A stretch of 64,000 nucleotides of DNA from Zanthoxylum bungeanum (Eukaryota; Streptophyta; Magnoliopsida; Sapindales; Rutaceae). Numbering within the stretch: position 1 is the stretch's first letter; each line of letters starts with the position of its first letter. The stretch lies in NCBI GenBank assembly GCA_019454045.1, contig SKCR01036751.1, forward strand, positions 992,001-1,056,000. Direction: 5' to 3'. The position numbers and the translations under genes were made by a program. Under the pieces are notes generated by a model. The model saw only the letters and a program-made list of their open reading frames with translations, was not told the DNA's origin and searched no databases. This document shows positions 36,524 through 49,800 of the stretch, piece after piece.

Positions 36524-39320
36524 TGTATGACACAGATGTTGGACGACGTTGTCCCGGGCTCGCGGCCCGGTTGGGAGTACGGAATAGCCCACGGGGGAAC
36601 TAAACCGTAGAAATAACATGGAGTCGCCACCCGGTGTGAACCGGGAAAATGATTTAAGGCCGCACTCACCCCTCGCAAGGGAATACCTCAAACCGTTGGG
36701 TTCGGAATGGTCCCTTACTTATGCCACTTGTAATGATATGATTTTTGCAATGATCTAACCAAGCCTAAGCAACATATATTTCCAAGGATAATCTACTTCT
36801 AAGTTCATGCATAAATTGGAATAACGGCAAGCATATAATTTCATATACACATTATATTGATAAACAAAGAGACGCAAATAAACAATCATTGTACAAGTAT
36901 GCATATTAAAGAGAGGCAATTAAGTGCATAAATATTGAAGAGAGCTAACTAAACATATGATGGGGAAGGGAATGACTAGGGGAACAAAAATGCTAAAAAA
37001 ATGATAAAGGAATCTGTCCAGTGTGTGCGTGTTCGTGTAGCGTTCGTAAACGCGTTCGAACGGTAAACAGAATGCAAGCGTTCGAGTAGTATTTGATAAC
37101 GTGTTTGAACGATAAACAGAATGCAAGCGTTCGAGTAGCGTTTGATAACACGTTCGAACAATAAACAGAATGTTCGCGTTCGTATAGCGTTTGATAACGC
37201 GTTCGAACGGGATGAGACATGAAGTATGATACAATAAAATACATGCGCGTTCGAGTAGCATTCGTAAACGCGTTCGAACAGTAAACAGAATACAAGCGTT
37301 CGAGTAGCATTCTGATACGCATTCGAACGGAAATAAGACAGAATGCATACGTTCATATAGCATTCGTAAACGCGTTTGAATGAGATGAGACATAATGCAT
37401 ACGTTCGTGTAGCGTTCGTAAACGCGTTCGAACGAGATGAGACAGAATGCATACGTTCGTGTAGCGTTTGGAAACGCGTTCGAACGAGATTGCCAAAAAT
37501 GGCATCCGAAATGACACAAACATATATATGGATAAACAAATACACAATATAGGACCTCATGTGCCCGATGGAACACGTTTCACATTCAATCAGGTGCACC
37601 TCGTCCAGCGCGACAAAACATCGTGGAAAATGTAGCCTTTAGGCATTTCCCTCGAATAGAGGACCTTTAATCCACCATAGTTAGCCCATGCGCATTACAT
37701 CACAATGCATACAAATGAATGAGACAATAATGTGGACTTCCGTATATCCGATTAAACGTATCTCACATTCAATCAAACACACTTCGTCCGGCGCGGTAAA
37801 GTATTGTCGTAAAGGTAGCCTTTTGGACTTTTCTCCCCTCAAATTGAGAACCTTTAGACCAACATACTAAGCCCATGCGCATCACATCACAATGCATAGA
37901 AATTAAAATACATAAAGTAATATCATACTAACGATTAAATCATGCTTAAAAGATAAATAACATGCTAGCAACCCAATCATGCTCAAATACAAGGTTGGAT
38001 GAAACAAAATGTGTGAATCTCTCAAGTGATACGTGGCATTGTATCCCGAGTGCAAACCGCAATACCGTCCATTCGGATTCGGCTACAAAATTTACGTCCG
38101 GGTTTCCATCCGATATACCACAAGAAAGAACACATATTCCATTCATCCAAGGACCACAACATATATCAACAAACGACTCTCATGCGAAGGAATTCCAATA
38201 AACAACAAAAAAATATGAGAATAAATAAGAAGGGTGCCCTCAGGTCTAACCTCTTAGGTCGTTTCTTGAAAGTGCGTTACACGGCCGTCGGAAGGGTCGA
38301 TGCTCCGCAACTCCTCTGGTTCACTGGTTCACTGCTCTCGTTTCGCTGTCATTTCCTCCGTTTTGCTGCTGTTTTTACTCTGTTTTACTGTTGTTTTGCT
38401 GTATTTTCTGGTCACTATTTTCACTGTATTAAGGGACTGTTTTGGCGTTCTTTAAGGGGGTATTGGGGCTGTTGTTTTGCGGTCACTGCAGGGACTGTTT
38501 TGGGCTGTGATTTTTGGTGGTTAAGCTATGGTTTAGGTATATGTTTTCGATGAATGGAGGGCTGCGATTTGGGGACTGTTTCGGTGATGTAATGGTGTAG
38601 TTTGGGGGTTTTGATGTGTGAGTATTCGGTTGCTAGAGAGAGGAGGAGAAAAAGGATTATTATTTTTCTTGTTCTTGTTGTCTTGAGCGTGTATCTTAGG
38701 TTTATTTCTTTTGTGTTTTTGTGAGAATCAGCTAGGGGTTCTAAGGTTGGATTTGTGTTTCTTTTATAGGCAAAGGCTAGGGTTTCTCTTGTTTGAATAG
38801 GAATAGGATCAAGTAATTATGGGGGGAATATTTCTAATTAGTGTTTCACAAGGAAAATATCTAGTTAATTGAGGACATGATTTGGCTTAATTATGAAGAA
38901 CATATAATTGATTTTATTTATTTAGATATGTGAATTATTTAGATTGTGATGTGATTTATTTACTTTAGGAATGATATTATTTTAATTTGTGACATGTTTT
39001 AAATGTTTTAATTATTTTTTGGTGGGTTTTCGTGGGCTAAATGGGCTTGGGTCATGAGGCTAGCAACAAAACCAGAAGTACCGACACCGTTCGAACGCCA
39101 ATTCGAACGCTACACGAACGCCCGTAATCTGTTTGATGTTCGAAAGTGTTCACGGACGCAGCACGAACAAAAGTAGTGAACATGTGAATTGAATCTGATG
39201 ACATACTTATTCTGATTTTCCCCTTCCGACATTCGTTTCCCGCGACTTCCGCAACCTAAAAAGTAGTGCCTCCGTACGAGACTCATCATCGGGACTTATA
39301 TGCAAAATACAGTGCCTACA
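36524..39320 (-). mobile_element. Solo LTR G of an Ogre-like element
   Basis: Minus strand from TGTAGGCACTGTATTTTGC (39320) to CTGTGTCATACA (36524). The flanks are GCGCG (36519-36523) and ATGCG (39321-39325), a 5-bp TSD with two differences. Plan as in LTRs A, B and D: TATA-like CTATAAAAG near 38760, GTGGTATATCGG block near 38030-38120, CGCATGGGCTTAGT units (37560-37890), CGTTCGAACGCG array (37020-37480), and a U5-like end with the CCCGG hairpin. No PBS or coding region. Confidence 0.85.
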
Positions 39321-39325
39321 ATGCG

Positions 39326-40159
39326 GACTTTCCTGACTGGGATATGAATCTCAGGATTGTCCTGGGGGGTGAGAGGATGCTCTATACGATAGAGAGACCT
39401 CTCGGGCCTATGCCCGGAAATGAGCAGCCGCTTGAGCTTGAGATTTGGAAGACTCATAGCGATGACAACTCAACTGCTCAATCCGTCATGCTCGCTGCGA
39501 TGACCCCTCAATTTTGTCGCCAAAACAAAGGATTGGATCTCTATATTATGATGGCAAAATTGAAGGACCTTCATCGATCTAACCTTAGATCGCAAAGGTA
39601 TGAATTACAGAAGAAGCTCTTTCGCTCTCGAATGTCAGAGGGTACATCTGTCGAGCACCATGTGTCGCAGATGATTGCTGACATTGAACAGCTGGGTCAG
39701 CTAGGCATAACCTTTGAGGCTGAGACTTCTATAGATTTGATCTTGCAGTCTCTTCCTGACAGCTGGAGCGGGTTCATCATGAACTACAATATGATGAACC
39801 AAGACCATACTCTTGGAGAGTTGATGGCAATGTTGCGTCAAGCAGAAAAAGAGCTATTGAAGGGAAAAAAGCGCGAGGCGCACTTCGCTTCAACATATCA
39901 GTCTCCCAAGGCTTGGCCGAAGGCTACTGGAGGTGTAAAGAAGAAGAAGAAGAAGAGCAAGGCCAAATCGTCAAAGTCTTCTGGGAAGGCAAAGGACAAA
40001 TCCCAAGATGTATGCCTGCAGTGTGGCAAATGTGGTCACTGGAAGCGTGACTGCCGTGAGTACAAGGCGCACATGAAGGAAATCAAAGCGGGCAAGACAC
40101 CGGCTTCAAGTATGTTTGTTATAGAAATAAACATGTTTATTTCTAGTTTTAAAAATTAG
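39326..40159 (+). pseudogene. Gag of Copia E, main part
   Basis: 278 codons from DFPDWDMNLRIVLGGERMLY through the UBN2-type gag region (LKDLHRSNLRSQRYELQKKL) to a Lys-rich stretch and the zinc knuckle CLQCGKCGHWKRDC (C-x2-C-x4-H-x4-C). It ends at TAG (40157-40159), where relatives have Trp before the protease motif. Apart from that stop and the insertion of G, the gag frame is clean. Closely resembles the gag of element F. Confidence 0.85.
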
Positions 40160-41618
40160 ATTTTTGATTCTGGTTGTGGTACTCATATATGTACTGATGT
40201 GCAGGATCTACAGATTAGCAGGAGACTGGCCTCAAGGGAGATTGATCTACGCGTTGGAAATGGGACTCGAGTCGCCGTTTTGGCCGTTAGGACTTATATT
40301 TTGGAACTGCCCTCGAGGCATATACTAAACTTATCAGATTTTTATTATGTATCTAGCTTGACTAGGAATATTATATATGTATCTTTATTAGCCCAATGTG
40401 GGTATACTTTTGTTTTTAGAAACACTGGGTGTTTTATGTATAAAAATGATATGGAGATATGCAGTGCTGATGTGAATAATGGTCTTTATATTTTGAATAT
40501 AAATCAATCTCAAACATATAATGTAACAAACAAAAGGCTTAAATTAAGTAACAAAGATAAAACTTATATGTGGCATTGTCGTATGGGACACATTAACAAG
40601 AATCGCATATCCACACTTTCGAAGAGTGGGTACTTGGACATATTTGATCCAAATTCATATGACGTCTGCGAATCTTGTTTATTAGGCAAAATGCCTAAAA
40701 CACCTTTTAGCGATAAATGTGCACGTGCCACCGAACTGTTAGCCCTCGTTCATAGTGACGTATGTGGGCCCATGTCCAGCCAGGCTAGAGGTGTATATGA
40801 ATACTTCATAACCTTTACGGATGATGAATCGTGTTATGGTTATGTGTATCTTATGAGACACAAGTCAGAAACCCTTGAGAAATTCAAAGAGTTTCGACAC
40901 GAAGTAGAAAAACAGACCGGTAAAAGTATTAAAACATTATGGTCGGACCATGGTGGATAATACTTGAGCAATGTGTTTCTCGATTACTTGAAAGAGTATG
41001 GTATTCTTTCACAGTGAACTCCTCCCGGAACACCGCAATTGAACGGTGTGTCCGAACGGAGAAACCGAACTTTGTTAGACATGGTAAGGTCGATGATGAG
41101 TCACACAGAGCTACTTATTTCCTTTTGGGGATATGCATTGAACAGTGCAATACTTATTTTGAATAAGGTTCCGTCAAAGTCTGTTCAACAGACTCCGTAT
41201 GAAATATGGACAGGAAAGAAATCGGGTTTCTCATTCCTAAAGATTTGGGGTTGCTGGACATACATTAAACGTTTGGATGGTACCAAACTTGAACCTTAAT
41301 CGGATAAGTGTCTATTTGTAGGTTATCCTAGGGAAATCAAAAGGATATTACTTCTACAACCCACAAGATAACAAAATATTTGTTGCTCTACATGCGGTTT
41401 TCCTTGAGAAAGAATTCCTAAATGCAGTAGTAAGTGGGAGGAAAGTAGAACTCGATGAAAATCGAAGTGATACTGTTCCTGGCACCGATTCCTTAACGGA
41501 ACATGAAGAGTTCATCAGGGATGAGACTGTACCACAATCTTCGAATACACAAGAACCGCGTAGGTCGGAGAGAGTCAGAAAACAACCTAAGAGGTCTAGG
41601 TTTCTGATCTCACCTCAT
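40160..41618 (+). pseudogene. Protease and integrase of Copia E
   Basis: Protease signature IFDSGCGTHICTD directly follows the gag stop. The pre-integrase zinc region has WHCRMGHI and CESCLLGK. The integrase core reads LVHSDVCGPM (first Asp), WSDHGG near 40944 (second Asp) and LNGVSERRNRTLLD near 41040 (Glu), so all three catalytic residues are visible. Stops follow DHGG (40958), GILSQ (41015) and KLEP (41297), with a frame change after that. The rest to 41618 holds the integrase C-terminal linker (LFVGYP region) in broken frames. Confidence 0.82.
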
Positions 41619-43207
41619 GTGGATATTAATCTTATTGAGGAAGACAAACCTGCTACGTATGAGGAAGCGATACAAGGTATCGACTCCGATTTATGGCAAG
41701 ATTCCATGAAATACGAAATGGATTCCATGTACACCAACCAAGTTTGGACACTGGTTGATGCACCAGAAGGCGTAAAGCCTATTGGTTGCAAATGGGTCTT
41801 CAAGAAAAAGACCGACATGGATGGCAACATACAAACGTACAAAGCTAGGCTTGTAGCGAAGGGGTATCATCAACGACATGGTGTCAATTACGACGAAACT
41901 TTTTCACATGTTGCCATGATTAAATCCATTCGGATAATGCTCGCTATTGTTGCATATTTCGATTACGAGATATGGTAGATGGACGACAAAACCGCTTTCC
42001 TTAATGGAAACCTTTTGGAGGATATTTATATGCAACAGCCTGACGGTTTTGTCATACCAAAACATGCAGACAAGGTTTGCAAGTTAAATCGATCCATTTA
42101 TAGATTGAAGCAAACATCGCGTTCTTGGAACCAACGTTTTGATGAGATCATAAAAGAATATGATTTCATTCAAAACGAGGATGATCCTTGTGTATATAAG
42201 AAGGTTAGTGGGAGCGCACTGACATTCATTGTCCTTTACGTTGATGATGTATTGCTTATTGGCAATGACATTCCCATGCTACAATCGGTGAAAGCTTGGC
42301 TTTCATTAAAATTCTCCATGAAAGATTTGGGAGAGGCAGTCTTTTTTCTAGGAATAAAGATCTACCAGGATAGATCTAGAAAGATGCTTGGACTCTCCCA
42401 TAGCACGTACATTGACAAAATGTTGAAGAGATTCAACATGTAACAGTCTAAGAGGAGACTGTTGCCAGTGTCACATGATGTCACTCTATCTAAGGACATG
42501 TGTCCTAAAACTCAAGATGAGAGAGACAACATGAGTCGGATCCTGTTCGCTTCGGCAGTCGGATCGATCATGTATGCCATGATATGTACGCGACCTGATG
42601 TATCCTATGCTTTGAGCATGTGTAGTCGCTATCAGACCGATCCAGGTGATGATCATTGGGTTGCGGTTAAGAACATCCTAGACGAACTAGGGATGCGTTC
42701 TTAATCTATGGAGATGGAGAACTTAAGGTAACTGGGTTTACCGATGTAAGTTTCCAAACCGATAAAGACGATTGTAAGTCGCAATCTAGGTACATATTTT
42801 ATTTTAACAACGGAGCAGTAAGTTGGAAATCTTCCAAACGAGAGACTGTTGCCGATTCAACAACAACAGCAGAATATATTATTGCAGCTGCAGCAGCAAA
42901 AGAGGCAGTTTGGATCCGTAAATTCCTAATTGGATTAGGAGTAGTTCCGTTAGCAGCTGAGTCCGTTCCATTGTATTGTGAAAATAACGGGGCTATAGTG
43001 CAGGCTAAGGAACCGCGGTCTCATCAACGATCCAATCATGTTCTTCGATGTTTCCATCTGATTCGTGAGATCATACATCGTGGCGATGTGAAGATCGAGA
43101 ATGTCGCATCAGAGGACAACATTGCAGATCCGCTGACGAAAGTTATTCCTCAGCAAAAGTTTGAGCGACATGTACATAGTTCAAGTGTTAGATACTTGAG
43201 TGACTGA
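41619..43207 (+). pseudogene. Reverse transcriptase and RNase H of Copia E
   Basis: RT begins with EEAIQGIDSDLWQDSMKYEM and shows WTLVDAPEGVKPIGCKWVFK, KARLVAKGYHQRHGVNYDET, DDKTAFLNG and the active-site motif YVDDVLL near 42238. TAG at 41976 replaces the Gln of the usual IWQMDVKTAFLNG; a further TAA lies at 42441. RNase H follows with MYAMICTRPDVSYAL, GFTDVSFQTD, WKSSKRETVADSTTTAEYI and ADPLTK near 43125, ending at TGA 43205-43207. One frame change occurs near 42690. Confidence 0.88.
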
Positions 43208-43227
43208 CTATAGGCCAAGTGGGATAT
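43208..43227 (+). other. Polypurine tract region of Copia E
   Basis: GGCCAAGTGGGATAT lies directly before the 3' LTR, the usual AGTGGGA-type tract of plant Copia elements. Confidence 0.65.
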
Positions 43228-45127
43228 TGTTGGACAATTATGACCCATAGCGTCACTATTTGTAAAAGATATTGTGGTTTTTGTACAAATTAACTATGTG
43301 ACAATGTAAATTGCTATTTTATCATTTTGTAATTAGATTATTTAAATATATAAATGATAAAAGTCTTTATGATTAATTCCGAATTATAAGATATGAGACA
43401 ATATCAATCCACGAAGGTTTAATCATTAAATATTCATAGTCGTAGTATTATCGAGACTGGACATCGATAATGCAGAATAGACTAATATTGCACTTTTGCG
43501 TGTTATGGAAGCGTAACAGCATAGTTCTCATATATTTAAGTATTGGATACTTATGCAAGTGTGATAGGAGGTTGTGTTTACCGATAGTACGGAAACAGCT
43601 TCGCTCTGGATAGACCCCTCGGAATCCCATTGGTTGTATGACTATGTGTCTATGAGAATCCGATTCAGGATAGGTGTATTTGGTCTTAACTTGAGACTTG
43701 CATCGCTAATACTTGCGACAATCAATACGCTTTGTTTTTTGTCGTTCGGGACTTTAATAGGTTTTGTGTACGCCTCTTATGGGTTTATTGAGAATCATAG
43801 TGTATTGTATGTGATGTCAAGACGGAAGTATCACTTCAGTCATATGGAGATGATGTTCACGCAGTGATACAAAACTGGTTCTCTATTATGTTGCAACTAT
43901 CGGGATAATATGACAAGGTCATGGTTATCCGATTATAGAGACTAGTTGTTTGTGATCCGATATATGCTTCGTACGAGACAGACACTATTTCAGCCACAGG
44001 CCTTGCATGTGACATCTGATACTGGATCGAAATACGCAATACTACGTATACTACGCCTGACAAAGATTATATATTCCTTAAAGAATATTTCTGGAGAATT
44101 GGGTAGGCACGACGCTTTGCTAGAAGCCAACCATGTCTTGTAAATCGGTAAGAACGTGGTACCGGGTACACACGTATTCGGATAGTCCGACGACCAGATT
44201 TACTGCCAACATATCCAGGGATCTCATGGGTCGCTTCCCAAAGATTCACTGATGACGTATGACTCGAAAAGAATTAATCTGGGATTAATTAGAAGAGAGA
44301 GAAAATTAATCTAGGATTAATTACGGCGAGAATTTATCTGTGATAAAATTCAATTAAAAGAGAGAGAACAATTAATTTGGAATTAATCAATAAAATTAAT
44401 ATATTCGATATATTAAATGAAATTAGATTTCATAACGGAATTAAAATTGGATTTTAATTCGGGAGAACGAATTAATTTAGAATTAATTCGCGAGCAACTA
44501 TCGTAGTAATTTTGCTAGGCATAATTATTTAATTAAATTTGATTTAATTATGTCGCGACGGAAAATTCGTTAATTCGAAATTAATGAACCCGAGCCCGAT
44601 ATGTGTTTTGCGGGCCCACTCGTATTTTGAATTCACCTTTTGGTTGATGGAAGTAGTTAGTTGTTGGTTGCTTGTAAAACACACAAGTTTGAAAAGTTGA
44701 GTGACCTTTACCAAATCTTGGATTTGGTATATCATTATTTGTTTTTTGAAAATCAAATACAAGTCACACAATTCACTCTCCTTTTCTTTCTCACCACCGA
44801 AATCTCTCTCTCTCTTTTTACACTCCCATTGCCGAGAGTTACAAGAAGAACAAGGGGAATTTTGTTGCAAAAATCTTCATTGCTAGCACATCAAAGAGTG
44901 ATCCAAGGTGATATGGAAACATCCATTGAGTTTGGAATCTCATTCATCAAGCTTGGAGCTTACCATACAATCAAAGAGATGAACTTGGAGCACTACACAA
45001 TGAGCAAAAGTTTTGAACTTACCACCTACATCCAATCCGTTCAATGTAAGTATTTCTGCTACTTATTTGCGTATTCACACTTATCTTATGCTTAAATGAT
45101 ATTGTGATTGATCTTAGAGACCCAACA
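43228..45127 (+). repeat. 3' LTR of Copia E (1.9 kb)
   Basis: TGTTGGACAATTATGACCC to GACCCAACA. Same layout as the 5' LTR, with a ~40-bp deletion near 44635 relative to 9541-9585. It was not hit by any insertion and so documents the empty site of element A (a single TTACC near 45019). Confidence 0.93.
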
Positions 45128-45132
45128 CTAAT

Positions 45133-45290
45133 GTCAGTCACGTCGATGTACTTTTATTCCGGAGTGATGTTAGTCTCTCCCCGTGTATTTCTATTACTGG
45201 GTGGTGTCAGTAACTCCGGTGTACATCTATTCCGGAGTGATGTCGGTCACTCCGATGTACTTCCATTCTGGAGTAATCATAATTCCGAAG
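45133..45290. repeat. 33-bp-type minisatellite, right of Copia E
   Basis: Units with TATTCCGGAGTGATGT and CA(C)TCCGATGTACTT continue the array that was split at 8130 by insertion of element E. Confidence 0.75.
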
Positions 45291-46140
45291 AGATGTTCAT
45301 GGGCCCACTGGGCCAGAAGCTTTTTAAGCTCAAGACGAACCATAACAAATGAAGAACTAACTAGAAAAGAAGACAAGTGCATTGAAGCAGCTGAATCAGC
45401 TAGCAAATGAAACACTTGAACAATAAAACGGCAAGTATGTGAAGCTACAGTGAAATACATGTGAAACAGATTAAGCAAGCAGCTCTTGGTGTGCTGCTTA
45501 TCCTCACTTAGTGTATATATATATATAATAAAAAAGGTGAAAATTTATGTGTCGTGGGTATGTTGATCTCATCGACTATAAGTTTTAAGTTACGTTTTGA
45601 TGGATGGAATGAAGTGAAATGTAACTTAAAATATTTCAAATTCATTATTTTGATTGATATAAGATGACGTAAAGGAGTAGAAGGAAATGTAATAAAAATG
45701 GGCATTAAGACACAGAAAATGGACCGCCTAAATCGAGAGATTGGAAATGAACGTAACTTTTTTTTTTTGAATCTGAAATAAACGTAACTTAAAAAAGCAT
45801 GTTCGTCGTGTTGCAATCGATAGAAAGTAGCTAGGTTTTGGCCTTTTAAAAAATAACATTAAAATTTTTTATTTATTTTTACTTTTAAAACATAAAATAT
45901 AAAATGACACAATTTTCTTTAAAACCTATTTAATTACATTTTATTTCATTACTATTTATTTACTAAAAATTGAAACATTACATTATAAACTTGTTTTTTC
46001 CCAAATAAGATTATGATATGTTACTCTCCATTATATTCTGTTCTATTTCATTTTATCGGATTATATTTCAATATTTCATTATAAATCATCATATTCCATC
46101 AACATAAAAACATTTTAATTATTATATATTTTTTAAAGAT
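45291..46140. other. Intergenic AT-rich region
   Basis: No gene, terminal repeat or domain was recognised. Includes a TATATATATAATAAA stretch near 45520 and long A/T runs toward the promoter of the next gene. Confidence 0.5.
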
Positions 46141-46144
46141 TCGT

Positions 46145-46321
46145 TATATATAAAAAAAAGAAACATAAATTTATTCCGAGTATCTTTTTGCTTTGCTTTT
46201 CTGTCTTCCATTTTATTTGTTCGTACGCTTACTTGCTGTCACTTTTCGTCTTCTACTGTCCGAGATCTCCCCTCTCGCTCTCTCTCTCTCTCTCATTCGT
46301 GCTCAAAATTTTCCCACAAAA

Positions 46322-46324
<3 letters not shown>
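46145..46324 (+). promoter_or_regulatory. Promoter and 5' UTR exon of the G3BP-like gene
   Basis: A TATA-like TATATATAAAA lies at 46145-46155. A CT microsatellite at 46273-46294, common in plant 5' UTRs, follows. A leader intron is likely: donor GT at 46325 after CAAAACAG, acceptor TATATAG at 46829 immediately before the ATG. Confidence 0.5.

Positions 46325-46325
<1 letters not shown>

Positions 46326-46360
<35 letters not shown>
46326..46360 (+). repeat. Poly(T) tract of 35 bases
   Basis: Uninterrupted T run at the beginning of the presumed 5' UTR intron of the G3BP-like gene. Confidence 0.95.
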
Positions 46361-46361
<1 letters not shown>

Positions 46362-46829
46362 TTTCTGTTCATTTACTGCTTTGTATAATTCATTTGATCT
46401 CTGCTTGTTGTTACGTGTTTTAATGTTTGACTGATCCGGATCATACCCATCTCTCAAAATTGTTTTTTTTTATGCTGCATATTTGTGTTTTTATTTTTGG
46501 GTTTTTTGTTGGTTTTCGTGGGTTTTATTTTATTTTTTGAATTAGGGTTTGTTATTGCAATTAAGTGTGGTTTCCTTACTTGTCTCGGTGGCCTTGTTTC
46601 CGCGGATATGTTTCCCTGTCTTGTGTTGGATTGATTGGTGTTCTTTGTGATTCTGCTTACTATTTATGATTGTTGCTTCTATTAGTGTATCTTAAATGGA
46701 CTGTTTTCTCTGATTTTTTTTAAAAGGGCCTTGTTACTCCAGTTAATAAGTATTGTTATGTTTCTCCATTCAAATGTATTAGTTTGTAGATTTATTTTGC
46801 TTATATGTTGATTTTCAATTGATATATAG

Positions 46830-49800
46830 ATGGCAGCGCAAGAAAGCAGTCCGGCTCCCAGTGCCCAAGTTGTTGGCAATGCCTTTGTGGAGCAATACTA
46901 CCATATTCTTCACCATTCCCCGGGATCAGTTCACAGATTTTATCAAGATTCCAGTTTGCTAAGCCGTCCAGACAGCAATGGTTCCATGACAACAGTGACA
47001 ACTATGCAAGTAAGCTTTTTAGGAATTATGATCACTGTAGTGCACTCATCTACGCAATTTGATAGTTAGAAATATGGGAACTTTTATATCTTATGTATAA
47101 TGCTGCTATCAACTTTGCATTAATCCTGCTCCTCTAGGTAATTAGAGTTTTTTTAGTATGGCAGTAAGATCTGGGTGATACCTGCTGAGGTATACCATCA
47201 CTGCATGACTAAACCAAGTCATTTGACCAGAGTGCAGAGATCTTATCTGACGGTTAATGAGTTATTTACACTGAACCTGTAACAATCCGGTATAACATAA
47301 TTGGACCTGCCAAAATTCATATGTAGGTCATCATGTTGTTGATAATTAATATTGACAGTTGATGTGCTTGTTTGTTTTATAAAAGCGAGTTACAGATTTT
47401 GTAATTTACCTGCATTTGGTGATTCAAAAAGCAGCCAGTCAAAGATTGATTGTTTAAGATTTCTTCCTGTTATGAAAATAGTCTTTACTGTGCTTTAGTG
47501 GAACTGAATTGCTGTAATGAATTATACTGTTGCTTTGACATAAACTGATGGAAAATTTTCATTCCTTACCTTGGGCCCAGGCAATCAATGACAGGATTTT
47601 GTCCTTGAATTATGAAGACTACGCAGCAGAGATAAAAACTGCAGATGCTCAGGAATCATATGAGAAAGGGGTGATTGTTCTAGTTACTGGATTCTTGACT
47701 GGAAAGGACAATGTGAGAAAGAAATTCTCGCAAACATTCTTTTTAGCTCCACAGGACAAAGGCTATTTTGTCTTGAATGATGTCTTTAGATTTGTTGAGG
47801 AGAATGAATCCTTGCAAAACAATTCCGACTCAGTTACTACCATTAATGAAAATGCTCAAGCAGCCAACGTGACTCAGGCACCAGGTTGGCATAACTATAT
47901 TCTCATGATGTTTCTAATTAACTTCAGACTTGAGTTATAAAATTCTTTTTATCTTTGTTTCCAGAGTCTGCTCATAATCATGATCATATTCAGGCAGACC
48001 GAGCAATTTCCATTGAGGGGGAAGATCTTGATAATGGTCCTGAAGTCTTTGATCCTTCTGATAAGGAGGAAGGATCAGTGGTTGAAGATGAAATTGTTGA
48101 ACTCCCAACTAATTCAGTTCAGAATAAAATTCATAAAAGTGTAGATTCAGATCCAATAGCTCAGGAGGATGCTTCTGAGAAGAAATCATATGCTTCAATT
48201 GTTAGTTGATTGCTAAATGTTCTATTTTTATTTTCAGCTGCTTTGTGGGGTAAATGACGGTGATCTTTTTTTTTTGACAATTATTAAACTGTCTTGAGTT
48301 CATACAGGTGAAAGTGATGAAAGGTAATAGTGTATCCAGGACAGCATATGTTCCTGCCCGAAAAGCAAGGCCGGAACCTGCAAATGCTGATCAACAATTA
48401 CTGGGCCTGGAAAAACCTGCACCTGCAACCGAGTCTTCAGCTCCCAGTAGTGAAAACGTTCCTGAAAATGGCAATGTTAATGACGAAGGTATGCATGTGT
48501 AGCTTTAAATTGAAAGATTGCTAAACAGACTTCAGGATACTTGCTGTATGAGACAGGCATGTGAAATCACAAATTCATTTGTATCCTATTGGGATATAAA
48601 GATGTCAAATTTATAGTGAGAAGGCAATATGTTAGATTTGTTAGAATCTATTTTTTCCAGTATCTAGGATATTGTGTTGAGCTGTGTTAATTCTTATTTT
48701 TCTGGTTTCAAAATTTATATTTTACCCAAATTTTACTCATTACAGCTGAAGGTTATTCCATATTTGTACGGAATTTGCCTTTTGATGCAACGGCACCAGA
48801 ACTTGAGGAAGCATTTAAAAAATTTGGACCTATTAAGAAAAATGGTGTCCAAGTCAGAAGTAACAAGGTTTACTTTTTATATATTGTGTGTTCTCAACCA
48901 GATGAAATTCTTTGATTTAATGCTTATTGATCATATATTTGTGTCTTGCAGCAAGGATACTGTTTTGGCTTTGTTGCATTTGAGACACCAGGTTCAGTGC
49001 AGAGTGCGCTTGAGGTATTGTCTCTTACCTTTCTCACCTTGTTGACATAAATTGGTTTTGATGTTTCCTGCACGAGTAGCACTTTCATTGAAGTTCAAGT
49101 CTTTGTTGAACCTTTATTATTTGCTCTTTTTCGTAATCTTTTATCAATGTTTCGCTTTCTCGAGCAAGAAATCTTATTTCTAATTCTGCCTAATTTGCTT
49201 TCAAGCTGAACAATATTTGAGTTTTGTTCTTTTTATTTATCTAGGCCAACTGTTTGTAAAATACAAGTTGTTTGCTATTGACTGTTTTTAAAGTTAACGA
49301 CTGCACGTATATACTGGTTTTGTTTATTTGTGGACTACTGGTTAACACCTATACCTGCTTCCATAGTTTGAAAACTCCTTTTGAGGTGCGCCTCGAGGCT
49401 CCGCCTCATGGCCAGCGGCGCATAAAGGCTGTCGCCTTAGGCTGAGTTTTCAACGGGTCCGCTTCAAAGGCTCGAGGCGGCCCATCTCACGACGCCTCGA
49501 GTCGAGCCGACCTGTGGCGGTTTGAGGCGGACGCCTTGACCTGAAAACCCTAAAATTGCTAATTTTTTAAGAAAATAAAAAATAATATAAAGAAACTAAA
49601 AGTCGAGTAGAGAGTCTTGACTTGAGCTTCTTTATATACTAAAAAACTACGTAAACAAAATCTCTAATTTTGAAGTCCTAACCAGCATTGTTGTTAACCG
49701 CGTTGACCAGGCAACTCGACCTCGAGGTGCTGTCGAAAATAGTAAAATAATTATCATCTTTAAAAATAACTAACATTTATTATTATATTATTTATTATTA

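Larger units (their letters stand above)
8136..45127 (+). mobile_element. Copia retrotransposon E, carrying nested insertions
   Basis: The element starts TGTTGGACAATTATAACCC and ends GATCTTAGAGACCCAACA, flanked by the 5-bp TSD CTAAT at 8131-8135 and 45128-45132. Its two LTRs are about 1.9 kb each. An initiator-Met-like PBS follows the 5' LTR and a purine-rich tract precedes the 3' LTR. Gag, protease, integrase, RT and RNase H are all on the plus strand in Copia order. Removing the three inserted gypsy elements (A, D, G) leaves roughly 10.3 kb. In the first ~160 bp the two LTRs differ at eight positions, so E is not a recent insertion. Confidence 0.9.

Noticed and set aside
36920..37599. Minus-strand frames of 207 and 218 codons
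   Set aside because: Two different frames are open at once across the same palindromic array (SNAFTNATRT-type repeats), which is a repeat artefact, not a protein.
46188..46423. 66- and 76-codon Phe-rich frames
   Set aside because: They translate the CT microsatellite and poly(T) tract of the G3BP-like gene leader.
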